From: Paulownia fortunei
Taxonomy: Eukaryota > Streptophyta > Magnoliopsida > Lamiales > Paulowniaceae
Length of the DNA: 64,000 nucleotides
Reading direction: 5' to 3'
Assembly: GCA_019321725.1 (NCBI GenBank)
Contig: CM033121.1
Coordinates: 6,262,001-6,326,000, forward strand
Positions 1 through 11,602 of this stretch are shown piece after piece. Within the stretch, counting starts at the first letter, position 1; every line of letters starts with the position of its first letter. The notes under the pieces were generated by a model. That model was not told the origin of the DNA. It saw only the letters and a list, made by a program, of their open reading frames with translations, and did not search any database. The translations under genes and the position numbers were made by a program.

Positions 1-2378
1 AAGCATTCAGAGATGCATGTGAAAGGCTTTGTCCGATTCAGGCAGGAGGACATGAATGTGGCTGCTTGTCTGTGCTGGTTATACTGGTATGAATCAATAT
101 CATAGACATGCTAACAGCAGGCATGACATCCTTTACAGAACAAAATCATTTCTTTGGATGTTGGTGTATGTGATTCTCTGAGACTTCAGCAATGAGCCGA
201 TATCTGTGACTACATGAGTTTCAAAAAAGAAAAGACTCAAAGAAGACTATTCTTTGCTTCATTATTTTCCTGTCTCTGTATTTACCTTCTGGGGATCCAG
301 TACTTTCGGTAGATAATAATCAAGTTAGTAGGACTGCCCCTTAAATAATTGAACACAATGGATCCTGAGCATTGTGCTCCAAAAAGATGAAACTGCATTA
401 CTTGAATATTTGGACCATCAATTGTTGAATGATAAGGGATATCATAATAATGGTTATAGCTGTTTTTTTAGGTAATGGAGCAGTTAGTTAATAGGCTCGA
501 TGTGGCAATGTTCAATGCTATTCTACGTGAATCTGCTGAAGAAATGCCAACTGATCCTGTTTCTGATCCCATTAGTGATTCTAAAGTCCTTCCAGTGCCT
601 GCTGGGAAATCAAGCTTTGGTGCTGGTGCGCAGTTGAAAAATGCTGTAAGTGTAGAAAAAGATATTACATGTTATTGTTTGTTTGTTTGTTTGTTTGTTT
701 GCTCTTTATGCTTGTAGTATGTTTTGGTTTATGACATGCTCTCAAGTATTAATCCAGAATTATTCCCACAAAAGCTTTTGTATTTCATGAGCTTGAGTTT
801 CTAGATTTTCTAAATCTTCTTTCAGTGGGTTCATCGAAAAGTTTCTTCCTAATGATGTGAAGACAAGTAAGAGGTCTTAGAGAGTATGATGAAGCCAAGC
901 TAAATCCAGATATCTTAGGCATTGTTACACACAGCTTCTCATGGCTGAACTTCTGTTAATTGTTGAATACTTACATTTTTTACTCAATCCAAGTTCACAA
1001 CATAAGTTACATCCTTAGCCCCCCTTTTCTCAGTGATAAAAAGTTGAGATTCATTCAGCCTGAAAATTTAAATAAACTAAAGAAAGATGATCACTTCTTG
1101 TCATTTCTTTCACCATTTCTGACTGCCTATCTTGAATATTTTGGGGCCCTTCTACTTTTATTCTGAATTTGTGGTTCTCCAAATCACCACTAATCACTTC
1201 GGTATTAAAAATTCAAAAATCCTCATGCTCTTATTTTTTAATTTGTTTACCTTTAGCTTCCCTGAGTTTTCGTCAAGTTCTCTGAACTAAAGTTCTAGCT
1301 AGATGATTCGTTTCAACAGATGCTCCTCAGTTCACACATATTTCCACACAGGTCTTAAAAAATATAGATCTTTCTTGCAATTAGTTTAAGGTTCTTGATT
1401 CTGTTAATTGTCTTGTAGATTGGGAACTGGTCCAGATGGCTTACCGATCTTTTTGGATTAGAAGATGACTCAACCGAGGATAGTGTTATTCTTGAGCATG
1501 GCAAGAGACCAAAATCTTTCAAGGCTTTTCGTCTCCTCCATGCGTTGAGTGATCTCATGATGCTTCCATTTGGAATGCTTGCTGATGCTTCCACCAGGAA
1601 AGAGGTGAGTGATCATCAAATTGAATTCTTTTAACCGTAACAACAATCTCTTGTATTATTACTTATTTTTGGTTCATACTCATCATACCTTTCCTTTTTT
1701 CTGCTTGAAGGTTTGCCCAACGTTTGGTCCAACAATAATCAAAAGGGTTGTAAACAACTTTGTTCCAGATGAATTCAGTCCCAACCCTATTCCACGGAAC
1801 ATAGTTGATGCACTCAATTCAGAGGTTGGTACTTTTTTAGATAACCGAAAAACCCTTTATACAAATAGATTCAAGCATCCAAAGTATTCTACTTCCGTTG
1901 CTCTTCAACATAGTAAGATGAGATTGTCAATGTCGGAATTGAACACATAATTGTCTGTATCACTGCACATCTTACAAAGAAGTTAGTCGTGGAACTTGCT
2001 ATCTGATGTACCAGTTCAACTAATTTTGCCTCTGTTTCTTTGATTTAGGAGATTTCAGATTCTTCGGGAGACTTACTCACAAGCTTTCCCTGCACTGCAA
2101 CTCCTACAAAATACTCACCTCCTCCTGCAGCTTTACTTACTTGTGTGGGAGAAGTTGGAAGCCAAGTGCTTAAGAGTAGCAGATTATCAACACTCAAAAA
2201 ATCCTACACTAGTGATGATGAGCTAGATGAGCTCGACTCACCCTTGACTTCAATTGTTCCTGATAGCTACCAGAGTTCTTCTGCTCTAGCAAGGCTCAGC
2301 TTGATGCCAAAGGAAAAGGGTGGTAGAAACGTTGTACGATATCAGCTGCTCCGGGAGATATGGAGAGATGATGAATAG
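1..2378 (+). CDS. gar2-related / DIL-like plant protein, C-terminal part (5' end outside window)
   Basis: The last 295 residues of a larger protein are visible in five exons: about 3-86, 472-645, 1419-1604, 1711-1824 and 2049-2378 (TAG). All introns are GT-AG and all junctions fall in phase 0. The first exon reads AFRDACERLCPIQAGG and joins VMEQLVNRLDVAMFNAILRE, so the ATG at 475 is internal, not a start. Later conserved blocks are GNWSRWLTDLFGLEDD, KSFKAFRLLHALSDLMMLPF and the terminal RYQLLREIWRDDE. I recognise this tail from the plant family annotated as nucleolar gar2-related, with an NT-C2 (EEIG1/EHBP1-type) N-terminus and a myosin dilute-like C-terminal region. The biochemical role is not established. 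The family name rests on memory of homologues; the exon structure is read directly. The 3' UTR probably runs to about 2650. Confidence 0.85.
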
Positions 2379-2639
2379 TAGCTACACCCTTTAGGTATAT
2401 ATATGTACATATGTTTAGCCAACTATCTGTTCCTTCATGACACGGAAGCATTCTGAGGACTCCATCGTTAGAGGAGTTCGTTTTTGGACAGTTTCCTTCA
2501 TTATTGTCAGAACAACTTTTAGATTAGATGCAGTCTTGTGGGACAGATTTTATAGCGATTATAAGTTGTGTTTTTCCATTGAAGCAAACTATGAGGTAAG
2601 GGTACTTTGTTGACACCATTGGAGTTGGTGTTTAGTTTT

Positions 2640-5639
2640 CTTCAAGTTCCAGTTTTCATTCTACAAAGGTTCAATCAATTCCCAGAAAGGGCCTAAAATC
2701 ATTGATTGCTTGTTAAATATTATTCTCTTGTTACAATCTCTTCTCCCAGACCAACTTTATCTTCCAAGAATTAGCAATATAGAAAAAGTGTATGCACAGC
2801 ACAAAACAAGTAAGTCAAGCTGCTGGGTTGGCTCGATCAATTAATTGTGTAAGAAAATAATGACTTGTTACAATTTGTGTTTCACCATGTCTTGTTCATG
2901 GAAAATAAACATTAATATAGTAATTCTTTTTTCTTTTATGGGGAAAAAGGCATGGGAGAGGCAACCGAGGTAGCAATTCTCTTAGTTGTTACTATAGGAG
3001 TCCCCCATATGAAAGTATTTCTATTGATAACACTTGGCTAAATTACCAACTCTTTTCCTACCTCTTTTATAATTACAAAAAAATTTCCTTCTATGTACAC
3101 CACGTTTACTGGACTTTCCCTATTTAGACATACAATTATAACATCAACAAAAAAGTTTAGTAAACTTTCTCTTTTGCCCTAATCCAACTGTCATTATATT
3201 TTGCTGACCAAAATATCATCGGTAAGATATGAAACTTAGAAAGGGTGTAGAAGTAAAAATTAGATGCATAAAAAGGGGAAAGTATAATGAAATACTATTC
3301 CTAAAATGTAAGTGTTCTTTGTGGCAAAAAAAAATAATTTTTTTTTCCTCCTAAATATATGGTAGACTAACAACATTATTGCATTGATCAAAGAAAAATA
3401 ACTTGTTCTGTTATAGGATTAAAATATTATAAACAGATGTGCCTTAAAAAAGTAATCAGATTTAATTTTATATATAAAATATTTTTTTAAAAAAAATTCT
3501 CTAGAGAATTTTTTCTTTTTCTCCCATTTTTTCTTTTCTTTTCTTTTCTTTTCTATTTCATTCTTTTAATTCTTTTTCTTTTTTGAATATGACTTTTCTT
3601 CTCTTCTTGAGGATGACAACAAGAAAGATGAGGGAGGGAAGGGGCGATAAGTAGGGAAAAGATGTGACGAGCAACAGAGAAGAGAGAACGATGCGTAGCA
3701 AGTTTCAAGGAGAGAAAGTAAAGAGGTGGCAGCGAAAGAAAGATTAGTCGAAATAGAAAATGAGAGAAGGGAAGAGGGAGGAGGGAGGTAGTAAATGGGA
3801 GTAAGAGAGAGGAGGGCGTGGTGAAGAAGGGATGATCAAAGCAATAGGAAAAAAAGGGAAGAATAGAACGATAGAAAGAGAGGCTTTGTGGATGAAGAGG
3901 AGAGGGCAAGACAACTATTTGAGTTAGTCATTTTATTTGTTAGTAAGGGTATATTAGTCTTTTGACGAATGAAGCGCGAAATGATTTTGTCAAATGAAAC
4001 TCTACGATTAATCAAAAAAACTATTGTGTGTATGTTATTAAACTTTGGCTTTGATGTCATGTAAGTTTACTTAATGCAAATATTATATTAAAAAATATAA
4101 AAAAACAAAAAGAATAAGATGAAGAAAATATGAGAAAATAGCGGTTAGGGCTATGTAACCTTCTAATCAAGAATGCTGTCTTTAAAAGAGTTTATATCAA
4201 TATTGTTACAAGTCAAAAAGTAAGGGACTAATACGCCCTTAGTATAAATATAATGACTAACTCTTACAACAATGACACTAGAAAGGGGGAGGGAACAAGA
4301 GAGGGAGGGAGAGATATAGAGATGAGGAATGGGCGAAGGTTGAGGGAAAGAGAGGGAGAGAGTGGATTAGGGTTTTAAAGGATTGGCCTCTTTAAATTTA
4401 ATCAAAACAACAAAAATTGGGATTTAGCCTATTTTAAAAATACAATTTCAAGATCCGAACACTCTTTAATTTGTATAGTTGGTGGGGGGTCAAAAATGAT
4501 ATTTGAGTTTTAGGACAATAAAATTTAATTAGGATTATATTACAAAAACACCTCTTCAATTACAGAATCATAACACATATATTTCTAAAAAATATATAAA
4601 ACCACCAAAGGGGCAGAATGAACACATAATAAACTAATAATTTAATCTTTTGTTTTAATTTTGTAAGTTGAGGACAAAATGATCAATTTTATCTAAATCT
4701 TTTAGCAGAGAAAACTTAGAAGAGGGGTATTATAATTGAAAGAGATGGATAAAGTGGATAATTTAGCAATTTTAAAGAGGATGTAAGTACAATTAACTCT
4801 AAAATGTATTTATATTAATATAATGTTAGGTTGCGAATTTTATGTAAGTCTAACGGTGACACAAATTCAAACTCATAAATTATTAAACATAGGCTCAAAC
4901 TCAACTCATAAACTTATTTTTTACTCGATTCAAACTCGACTCATAATTTTTGTGACTTTCAAGTTATTTTGCGCTAGTTCACATTACCAATTTTTTTATT
5001 TTTCTTTAAAACTAAAGAAAAAGACACAATTGAAACCTAACATAAATATATCCTCAGGTTGATAAGGAAGCAGGGATTTTCAATTTAAAAGTTAAGACAT
5101 AAAACTCTACAATATTTCCCAACAAAATGTAACTTTTTTATGAATAACAATAACATGACATAAAACTTTTTGAGTTATATCCAAAATTTATTCAAAAGAA
5201 AAATATGCATTGGTATCTACATTTTATCACCTCAATAAGCGCTTCTAAGAAAAACATTACATCATATCTTACTTTAATTTATGAAAGTAAATAATTGCAT
5301 GAGATAGTCACATTGTGGCCAAATATTAAATATTTGGGTCGAGTTTAATAAAACTCATACTCAGCTGACAAATTCAACGGGCTTAAACGTTCAAACTCAA
5401 TTCTATTCTTATTTAATTAGGCTCAAGCTCAAATATAAATAGTCGAACAATAAGATTTGGAGACCGCCCTATATATTTTTCTTGTTTTGTGCTAAGAGAA
5501 TGGAGATGGCCTAAGTAAGTTTGGTATAATTCAATGTTGATATTTTGTTCTAATCATAGGCAAAAAAGAAAATCATTGTCATTTTTCTGTTAAACTTCCT
5601 CCTCTCTCTGTCTGACTACACACACAACGGCTAGGATCA
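2640..5639. other. AT-rich intergenic DNA with a purine-rich tract
   Basis: No convincing gene. The stretch is AT-rich with many short poly-A and poly-T runs. It holds a TTTTC-repeat stretch near 3533-3556, a strongly purine-biased block at about 3604-3905, and a second GA-rich patch at 4277-4370. From about 4840 to 5460 there are scattered CTCAAACTC / ACTCGATTC words. Similar words recur near 17.8 kb and in NUP54 intron 1 near 57.9 kb, which suggests old dispersed repeat copies. Confidence 0.6.
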
Positions 5640-5723
5640 ATGGCAGCCATATATTCTCCTGATTTAACGAATTTCTTAATTGTGATGGCTATGCCTTTTA
5701 GTATTCAACACCTGCTGAAGTGA
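5640..5723 (+). other. possible upstream ORF (27 codons) in the 5' leader of the next gene
   Basis: An ATG at 5640 opens a 27-codon frame ending in TGA at 5721-5723, 49 bases before the proposed start at 5773. It begins MAAIYSPD. If the transcript starts upstream of 5640, as a CT-rich leader-like stretch at 5590-5620 suggests, this would be a uORF that could lower translation of the main protein. It may also be chance, since the leader has not been mapped. Confidence 0.35.
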
Positions 5724-5772
5724 AACGAATTCTGTCCAAGTTTTTCGAAATCATTTTGACAGAAAAAAAAAA

Positions 5773-7405
5773 ATGGGAGTTCTCAACTTCCTCTGGAGGT
5801 TTCCTATAAAGATTATGAAATCTGGGGTTTCCCTTTTGAATTTGGTATGGATTTTGCCCTCAATTTGATTCTTTCATGATTTCAACAATGGCATTAAATC
5901 AATCCTAAATCTATCTTCTTGCGTGCATTTCCAACAAGAAAATTGATTGGTCCCTAATGTCCAGTGTGTGAGCAACCATGTTTGAATTCAATTTTTGCAG
6001 AGATTCATGATTTTTGTGTCATTTGATCTGTATTTCTTTTTGATAATAATGCAAGTGCTAATTTTATTCTGGAATATTTATCCTTAATACATAAGTTTTC
6101 AAACAAGATATTCTGTTCCATAATAAAAACAGTTTGTGAAAAACCATATGTGAAATCAATAAGCTTATAGTTTCATATATTTCTGGCCATGCTGTGTTTC
6201 TGGTTGATTTTCTTGATCCCTTTAGACTTACTTATTTACTGCAGAATTTCTGAGTTTCCTGCCATGAAATGATTATGAATTTTTTTAATCGCCTAGTAAT
6301 GCTGGCTTGAATTTCTAAGGAATCAACAGTAGCTGCAAGGACAATGCCAAGACGACGACCACTGCATACTTGTGGGGCTTCATGTTTAGCCATTGCTCAC
6401 AAAGCATGCACAAAAATGCAAGATTTTGATGGACCTTTGGGATCAATGGCCAAAAGGGCCATTACGTTTATCAATTCGTTCTTCCCCTTTGTTTATAGCA
6501 TGCTGCATCAGTGGCTGGCACTGCTATCTTTCATGGATGATCACATTCTCTCTGTTGAATGCATGATTGAGATGGTTTTCCCTCCATCCACACATTTGTT
6601 CGATAAGATCGATGGACTTGTTTGTAGTGCAGAAGTTCTACCAGAACAGCTTGATGATGTCTTTAGAAAATTTCCCTTGATGATGCACCAATTCCCTTTC
6701 CTTGACTGGGTTCTTGTTCATCTCATTTCATTGCTAAATTGTCTTCTCTCCATTCTAACTCATTGGGGATCAAAGAATGCAAGGGAAAAGGAGATAACAA
6801 TTGATGTGAACTGCAATGATATTCCCATCTGCAAATCAGAATCAGAGGAAAAAGCAGCATGTTGCCCTGTGATATCTTTAGCAATTGAGCAATCTGATTC
6901 TTTGGAAGACAAGGCAGGTGCAGCAAGGAATCATAAAGAACCTTCAAATTCTGTGCACTTTGAAGAGCTTGAGAAATCATATTCTTCACACAAAAAGGCC
7001 AATGCAGCAAGGAATCATATTGAACCTTCAAATGATGTTAATTCTGAAGTCATTCAGAAATCAGTAGAGAGATTACGTTCTTTGAAGAACAGAATAAAAG
7101 CACTTGAAGAGCCGCATTGTGCTGCAGATTCTCCAATGTACTCTTCATATCAGTCGGCAAATTCATCTCCAGTTTCTGATTGTTCACAAGATGAGACCAA
7201 TCCATTCAGCCAAATAGGCAAGTCAGATACTAAGAATTGCACTTACAAGGAAATGCTCAAGAGGGGAAAGAAAGAAGACGGTGAAAGGAAAGAGGATAAA
7301 GCCCTGCTGGAGTTCCCCAAAGCCATTGTCAATGAAGAAAAGGCTGAAATTGCTGAGACAGATGGGAAGTATGGCAAAGAAGGAACTATAGAGAGCAAGT
7401 CCTAA
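5773..7405 (+). CDS. uncharacterised plant protein, 385 aa, two exons
   Basis: I do not recognise a named family. The long frame with ATG at 6344 can be extended: a short exon at 5773-5844 (24 codons, MGVLNFLWRFP...) ends in a GTATGG donor and joins an acceptor AG at 6318-6319. This adds ESTVAART before the ATG at 6344. The start at 5773 has A at -3 and G at +4. The N-terminal half has hydrophobic helices and short conserved-looking blocks (FPPSTHLFDKID, FPFLDWVLV, ILTHWGSKNAREKE). The C-terminal half is charged and low-complexity, with two tandem 28-residue repeats containing AARNH.EPSN, then a short coiled-coil-like stretch (RLRSLKNRIKALEE) and a Lys/Glu-rich tail. The hydrophobic part may touch a membrane. 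Function unknown; the intron is inferred from splice consensus and phase. Confidence 0.75.
6911..7078 (+). repeat. in-frame 84-bp tandem duplication inside the 385-aa protein
   Basis: Two adjacent units of 84 bp (6911-6994 and 6995-7078) encode 28 residues each. Both start KA.AARNH.EPSN, and the shared DNA core is GCAGCAAGGAATCAT. The downstream halves have diverged, so the duplication is not recent. Confidence 0.8.
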
Positions 7406-8772
7406 ATGGAAACTGAATCAAGAAGCTTGTTCCTGCATACAGTTTGTGCAAAGAAATGTGCAGATGATGCATAATTTCCAGGTTGTTAAGAGTTAGGAGA
7501 CATTATTGCTATTGCTACTTCATTATGTAGCTGCCATTGTTGTCCCACTGTACGACAAGTTCAATGATAGTACTGTCAAATTATCAGGGGAATATTTGGA
7601 TTTTTTTTCAGCTCAAAATAAGGCTCCTTGACAAATACTTTACTGGCCAAATGAGTCCTAAATCCAGTAGTCCTATATATAATCAAGAGCTTCAGCTAAT
7701 AGTATTTCATTAATTTCCTTGTTTCCAGGATGAGTCTATAGTTAGGACTTCTGCTGTTACTTGAATCTTATTTATTTATCAGTCATCTGGGATAATTAAT
7801 TTAGTAGTTTACAAATTAGTGTCTTGAGTCATTTTCTCTGTAGGAGAATTCTTTAATCTATACACTACATATACTGTTGTTCTATTCTCATTTCAATGGA
7901 CTAGATTATCATTGCCAATTGAAATTTGGTATTATATCTGTGTGGGTTTGCTTCACCTTCTTTTTCTTCTTCTTCTTCTTCCTTATTCTATCTTCTAACT
8001 TCTTCTTCCTTATTCTATCTTCTAATTATTTATTTTTCTTTGCTCCAATTCCTTCTTTTCTATCGTATATCCATTGCATTAAAGAGCTCATCCCTTCTAA
8101 AAGACAAAAGCAGCCCAAAATAGGCCACTTTCTCCAAAGCCACTGTCCACAGGTTAATGATCCCTGGCCTTCAAAAAAAAAAAAAAGTGGTGAATTCTTG
8201 GCCATGCATGTGTGGGTCCCAGAAGATGAGTGAGCGTAATGTCCCAGGATTCGCCAAGAACAACCCGAGCAGACAGCCACTACTTTGATAACACCTCTGA
8301 AGCTACTCGTATTTCTCGTAGTTAAACATTTTTGTCATTTTTTAAGAAGTTTTTGAGGACCAATTTGGTATGCTAAGCACATCTCATTAATATACCAGAT
8401 TCCAAAGTCATCAGGCAATTTCAACTCTATCTGAAAGATATCTCCATTTATACACCAACTTTTGCCCTAGAAATTGTAGGAATATAGTCCTAAAATTTAC
8501 AAACAGTGTAGGAAACTAGGACCTTAATTTATTCATCTATAGGTCCCATTAGATATTATTTAGAAAATAATAGAATAGGTCAAGTAGTCAACCACCAATA
8601 GAATGTGTACACTTTTCTTTTCCTCTAGAGAGGGATTTCTTCTTAAAAATTGCTCAAGAAGATAGATTGTTTGACTGGGATATGGTCTCCTTCTCAAGCA
8701 AGCTTTTGGTTAGTTTCTGCTACTAAATTTCAGACAGCTTCCAATGAAAGCTCCCATCAGCAACTCTATTGC
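7406..8772. other. 3' UTR and intergenic spacer
   Basis: The first 200-400 bases are probably the 3' UTR of the upstream gene. A CTT-rich stretch at 7965-8030 contains an exact-looking 27-bp tandem duplication (CCTTATTCTATCTTCTAA core, starting at 7981 and 8008). An A-run lies near 8174. No gene seen. Confidence 0.6.
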
Positions 8773-8779
8773 TATAAAA
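8773..8779 (+). promoter_or_regulatory. TATA box of the AAA ATPase gene
   Basis: TATAAAA lies 126 bases before the ATG at 8899, a normal distance for a plant promoter with a leader of about 95 bases. Assigned by position and motif only. Confidence 0.5.
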
Positions 8780-8898
8780 TCCCACCTGCACAGAAGGATT
8801 ACAAACACAGAAACCGATAAATTCTTGATCCAAAGTCCCCTGATCAGTGATCCTTTAACTATCCTTGTTCAGTTCATATTAAGCCCAAAAAAGAAAAA

Positions 8899-10644
8899 AT
8901 GTTCTCTCTTTCAGATATGCCATCAACGACAACAGTACTGTCAGCATACACCACTTTTGCTGCATCAGCAGTGCTGATTCGCACCATGATTCACGAAGTC
9001 CAGAATGTCAGCTATCAGCTTATTCCAAAGGGACTCCAAGAGAAAATCATGTCCAAACTTGGAATCTTGATGGGAAATCTCTCTTCCACTATGTGCATTG
9101 TCATTAATGAAACCAATGGCTTCTCCAACAATGAAGTATTTGAAGCAGCTGAAATCTATCTAAGAACAAGAATTAGCCCCTCCATTAATCAGCTCAAAGT
9201 GTCAAAGGCACACCGCGAAAAGAAGCTCTCAGTCACCATCAGCAAAGGGGAGGAAATCATTGACAACTTTGATGGAATATTGCTCCAATGGAAATTGATC
9301 TGCATAGAAACTCAGAAGACTAATTTTGACGGTGAGGGCTACTTCTCTTCTGAAAACGTGGAACGAAAATCATTCGAGCTGAGGTTCGACAAGAAGTTTC
9401 AAGAGAAGGTACTGAATTCCTACTTACCCTTTGTACTAGAGAGATCAAAGGCCATAAAGGAAGAGAGCAAGGTGGTAAGACTTCATGCACTCGGTTATTG
9501 TGGTGAAATGGATGGAGGGCCTTGGGGCTCAGTCAATCTTGAGCATCCATCCACTTTTGACACATTGGCAATGGATCCAACCCTGAAGCAGGAACTGATA
9601 GAAGACATGAACAGGTTTGTGAGGAGGCGGCATTTCTATAAAAGGGTTGGAAAGGCATGGAAAAGGGGATATCTGTTGTATGGGCCTCCTGGAACAGGCA
9701 AATCCAGCTTGGCCGCAGCCATGGCTAATTACCTGAAATTTGACATTTATGACTTGGAGCTTGCAAGTCTGCATAGCAATGCAGAGCTCAGGAGGCTGCT
9801 GGCATCCACCAAGAACAGATCGATACTCGTGATAGAGGATATAGATTGTAGCATTGACTTAGGGAACAGAGAAGATGGAGGATGCAGTCCTAATCCTTTG
9901 GTCAAGCAGGTAAACTTTTTTACTTGATGCTACTTCCTTTAGGAGCTAAGAGTAATTCACTCAATTCTTTCAACTCCAGATTAGAGTCAAACCTCTAATA
10001 CAACAAAGGTAGAAGGCACTAGATACATGTATGTTCAACTATAATACAACAAATGTATCTTCAACTATAATACTCAAAACTTAATGAACTTGCAAGTACT
10101 AGAACTCATACTTATCGTGTATGTCATTGAATTTGCTAATGATCCTTAAGTTGACATTGGTTATCATCAGAACCTGCTGACGTTGTCCGGGTTGCTGAAC
10201 TTCATCGATGGACTATGGTCGAGCTGTGGGGACGAGAGGATCATCGTGTTCACAACAAACCACAAAGACAGGTTAGACCCTGCACTGCTAAGGCCAGGGC
10301 GCATGGACATGCACATTCACATGTCATATTGCACATTTAGTGGGTTCAAGATTCTTGCCTCCAACTATCTTGGAATCAAAAGCCACTGCAAATTCAACGA
10401 GATCGAGAGGCTAATAGCCGAGGTGGAGGTGACACCAGCTGAGATTGCAGAAGAGCTAATGAAGAGTGAGCAAGTGGAAACCGCCCTGGAGAAAGTTGTT
10501 AAGTTTTTGTGCAAGAAAAGGGAAGAATGTGCTGGAAAAAGGGATGGTGTAGAAGGAGGAGGAGAGAAGAAAGAAGAGGAAATCAAAGCAGAAGGTGAGA
10601 AGAAAGTGATAGGGAAGAAGAGGAAGGCAAGAAGCAGGCGATGA
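8899..10644 (+). CDS. BCS1-like AAA-type ATPase (AATP1/ASD family)
   Basis: A 494-residue protein in two exons, 8899-9909 and 10171-10644, joined in phase 0 across a GT-AG intron. Order of parts: an N-terminal hydrophobic, probably membrane-anchoring segment (about 10-30); the plant AAA-ATPase-associated domain (about 30-125); and a BCS1-type AAA core. Walker A is GPPGTGKS (262-269), Walker B is ILVIEDIDC (309-317), sensor-1 is FTTNH, and the arginine-finger region is RPGRMD. The very basic tail (KKRKARSRR) could act in localisation. The family hydrolyses ATP and has members in mitochondria, ER and plasma membrane that respond to stress; the substrate here cannot be told. Many relatives have no intron, so the single intron is a mild oddity. 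The frame is intact. Confidence 0.93.
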
Positions 10645-10755
10645 ACAATGAATTTTCACTATCCATACATAACACATCAATGTAGTGAGATAGTAGTAGC
10701 TGATAATTCAGTATACATGTTTTAAAAACATTAAAGATAAAATAAGTTTACTAAA

Positions 10756-10828
10756 CGCCCACCGTGGGGCTCGAACCCACGACCACAAGGTTAAGAGCCT
10801 TGCGCTCTACCAACTGAGCTAGACGGGC
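10756..10828 (-). tRNA. tRNA-Lys (anticodon CUU)
   Basis: On the minus strand a 73-nt cloverleaf begins GCCCGTCTAGCTCAG and ends GGTGGGCG. The acceptor stem has seven pairs, including G-U. The A box is TAGCTCAGTTGG, the B box GGTTCGAGCCC, and the anticodon loop reads CUCUUAA. There is no encoded CCA and no intron. A T-rich stretch follows the 3' end (minus strand), as expected for Pol III termination. Confidence 0.97.
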
Positions 10829-11602
10829 CTGATAGTAAATTTTGGCACAATATATTACTACTATAATTGTTTCTTTTCTCATTCTTCCTCTTTTTCTGTC
10901 TTTTCTTTTTATTTTTTTCCGAAGAATCCTATTAAATTAAAGTGCTGAAAAAATGGAGTCTATGTTGTTCACAATGCAGTTGATTTAAGTGGGGCACAGT
11001 AGGAGAAACTACGACATGAGATGCCCCTTCTCTCATTTTTTTTCCTCTTATTCACACCTTTTGGAATGGAAACAATTCATAAAGTGTCTTGGGCCCCTTC
11101 TCTCATTTTTTTTCCTCTTATTCACACCTTTTGGAATGGAAACAAATTCATAAAGTGTCTTGGCGTAGCAACAAGAATTATGCTACAACTCTAGTGAGCA
11201 GAAGCTAACAGAGGAAGTAACACTAGCAAATGAAATTTTATGACCAATACCTAAATAAACTGCTCAGCCTTCATGCAGATAACACAGTGAAATTAGGAGC
11301 CCATTTATGATGCTTACATCAAAACGTTACTCAACTCCATAGCTGAATCCGAGGATTTACAACAAACTATTCACACCTAAGTTTGGCTAAAATTTTCTTG
11401 AAGACATGGATCTTCTAGGGTTAATTTATACTAATACATGAACTATCCTAGTGTTGCAAAGCAGTGAGGCAGAACCCGATTTGGGGGGCCTACATCTCTT
11501 CTGAGAGAATGGAAAAGATGCAAAGCCCGAAGGCGATGCAGAAAATATGAGGACAGCAGAGCTTTACAGCAGTAACCAGAGAACTAAAGCTAGCAACACT
11601 TT
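10829..11602. other. spacer with the 3' UTR of the PUB gene
   Basis: Non-coding. It holds a tandem duplication at 11024-11163 and, toward 11600, the probable 3' UTR of the minus-strand U-box gene. No other gene seen. Confidence 0.6.
11024..11163. repeat. 70-bp tandem duplication
   Basis: Two head-to-tail copies, 11024-11093 and 11094-11163, each starting CCCCTTCTCTCA and ending AAAGTGTCTTGG. They differ by one inserted A (AACAATTC versus AACAAATTC), so the duplication is recent. Confidence 0.95.

Noticed and set aside
3553..3909. 118-codon minus-strand open frame
   Set aside because: Product of a purine-biased tract: Ser/Phe/Leu-rich with no domain, no splice context and no similarity I know.
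6723..7031. 102-codon minus-strand frame
   Set aside because: Shadow of the plus-strand 385-aa gene.
10756..10828. organellar origin of the tRNA-Lys
   Set aside because: The sequence fits nuclear plant tRNA-Lys(CUU); plastid tRNA-Lys has a UUU anticodon and a large intron.
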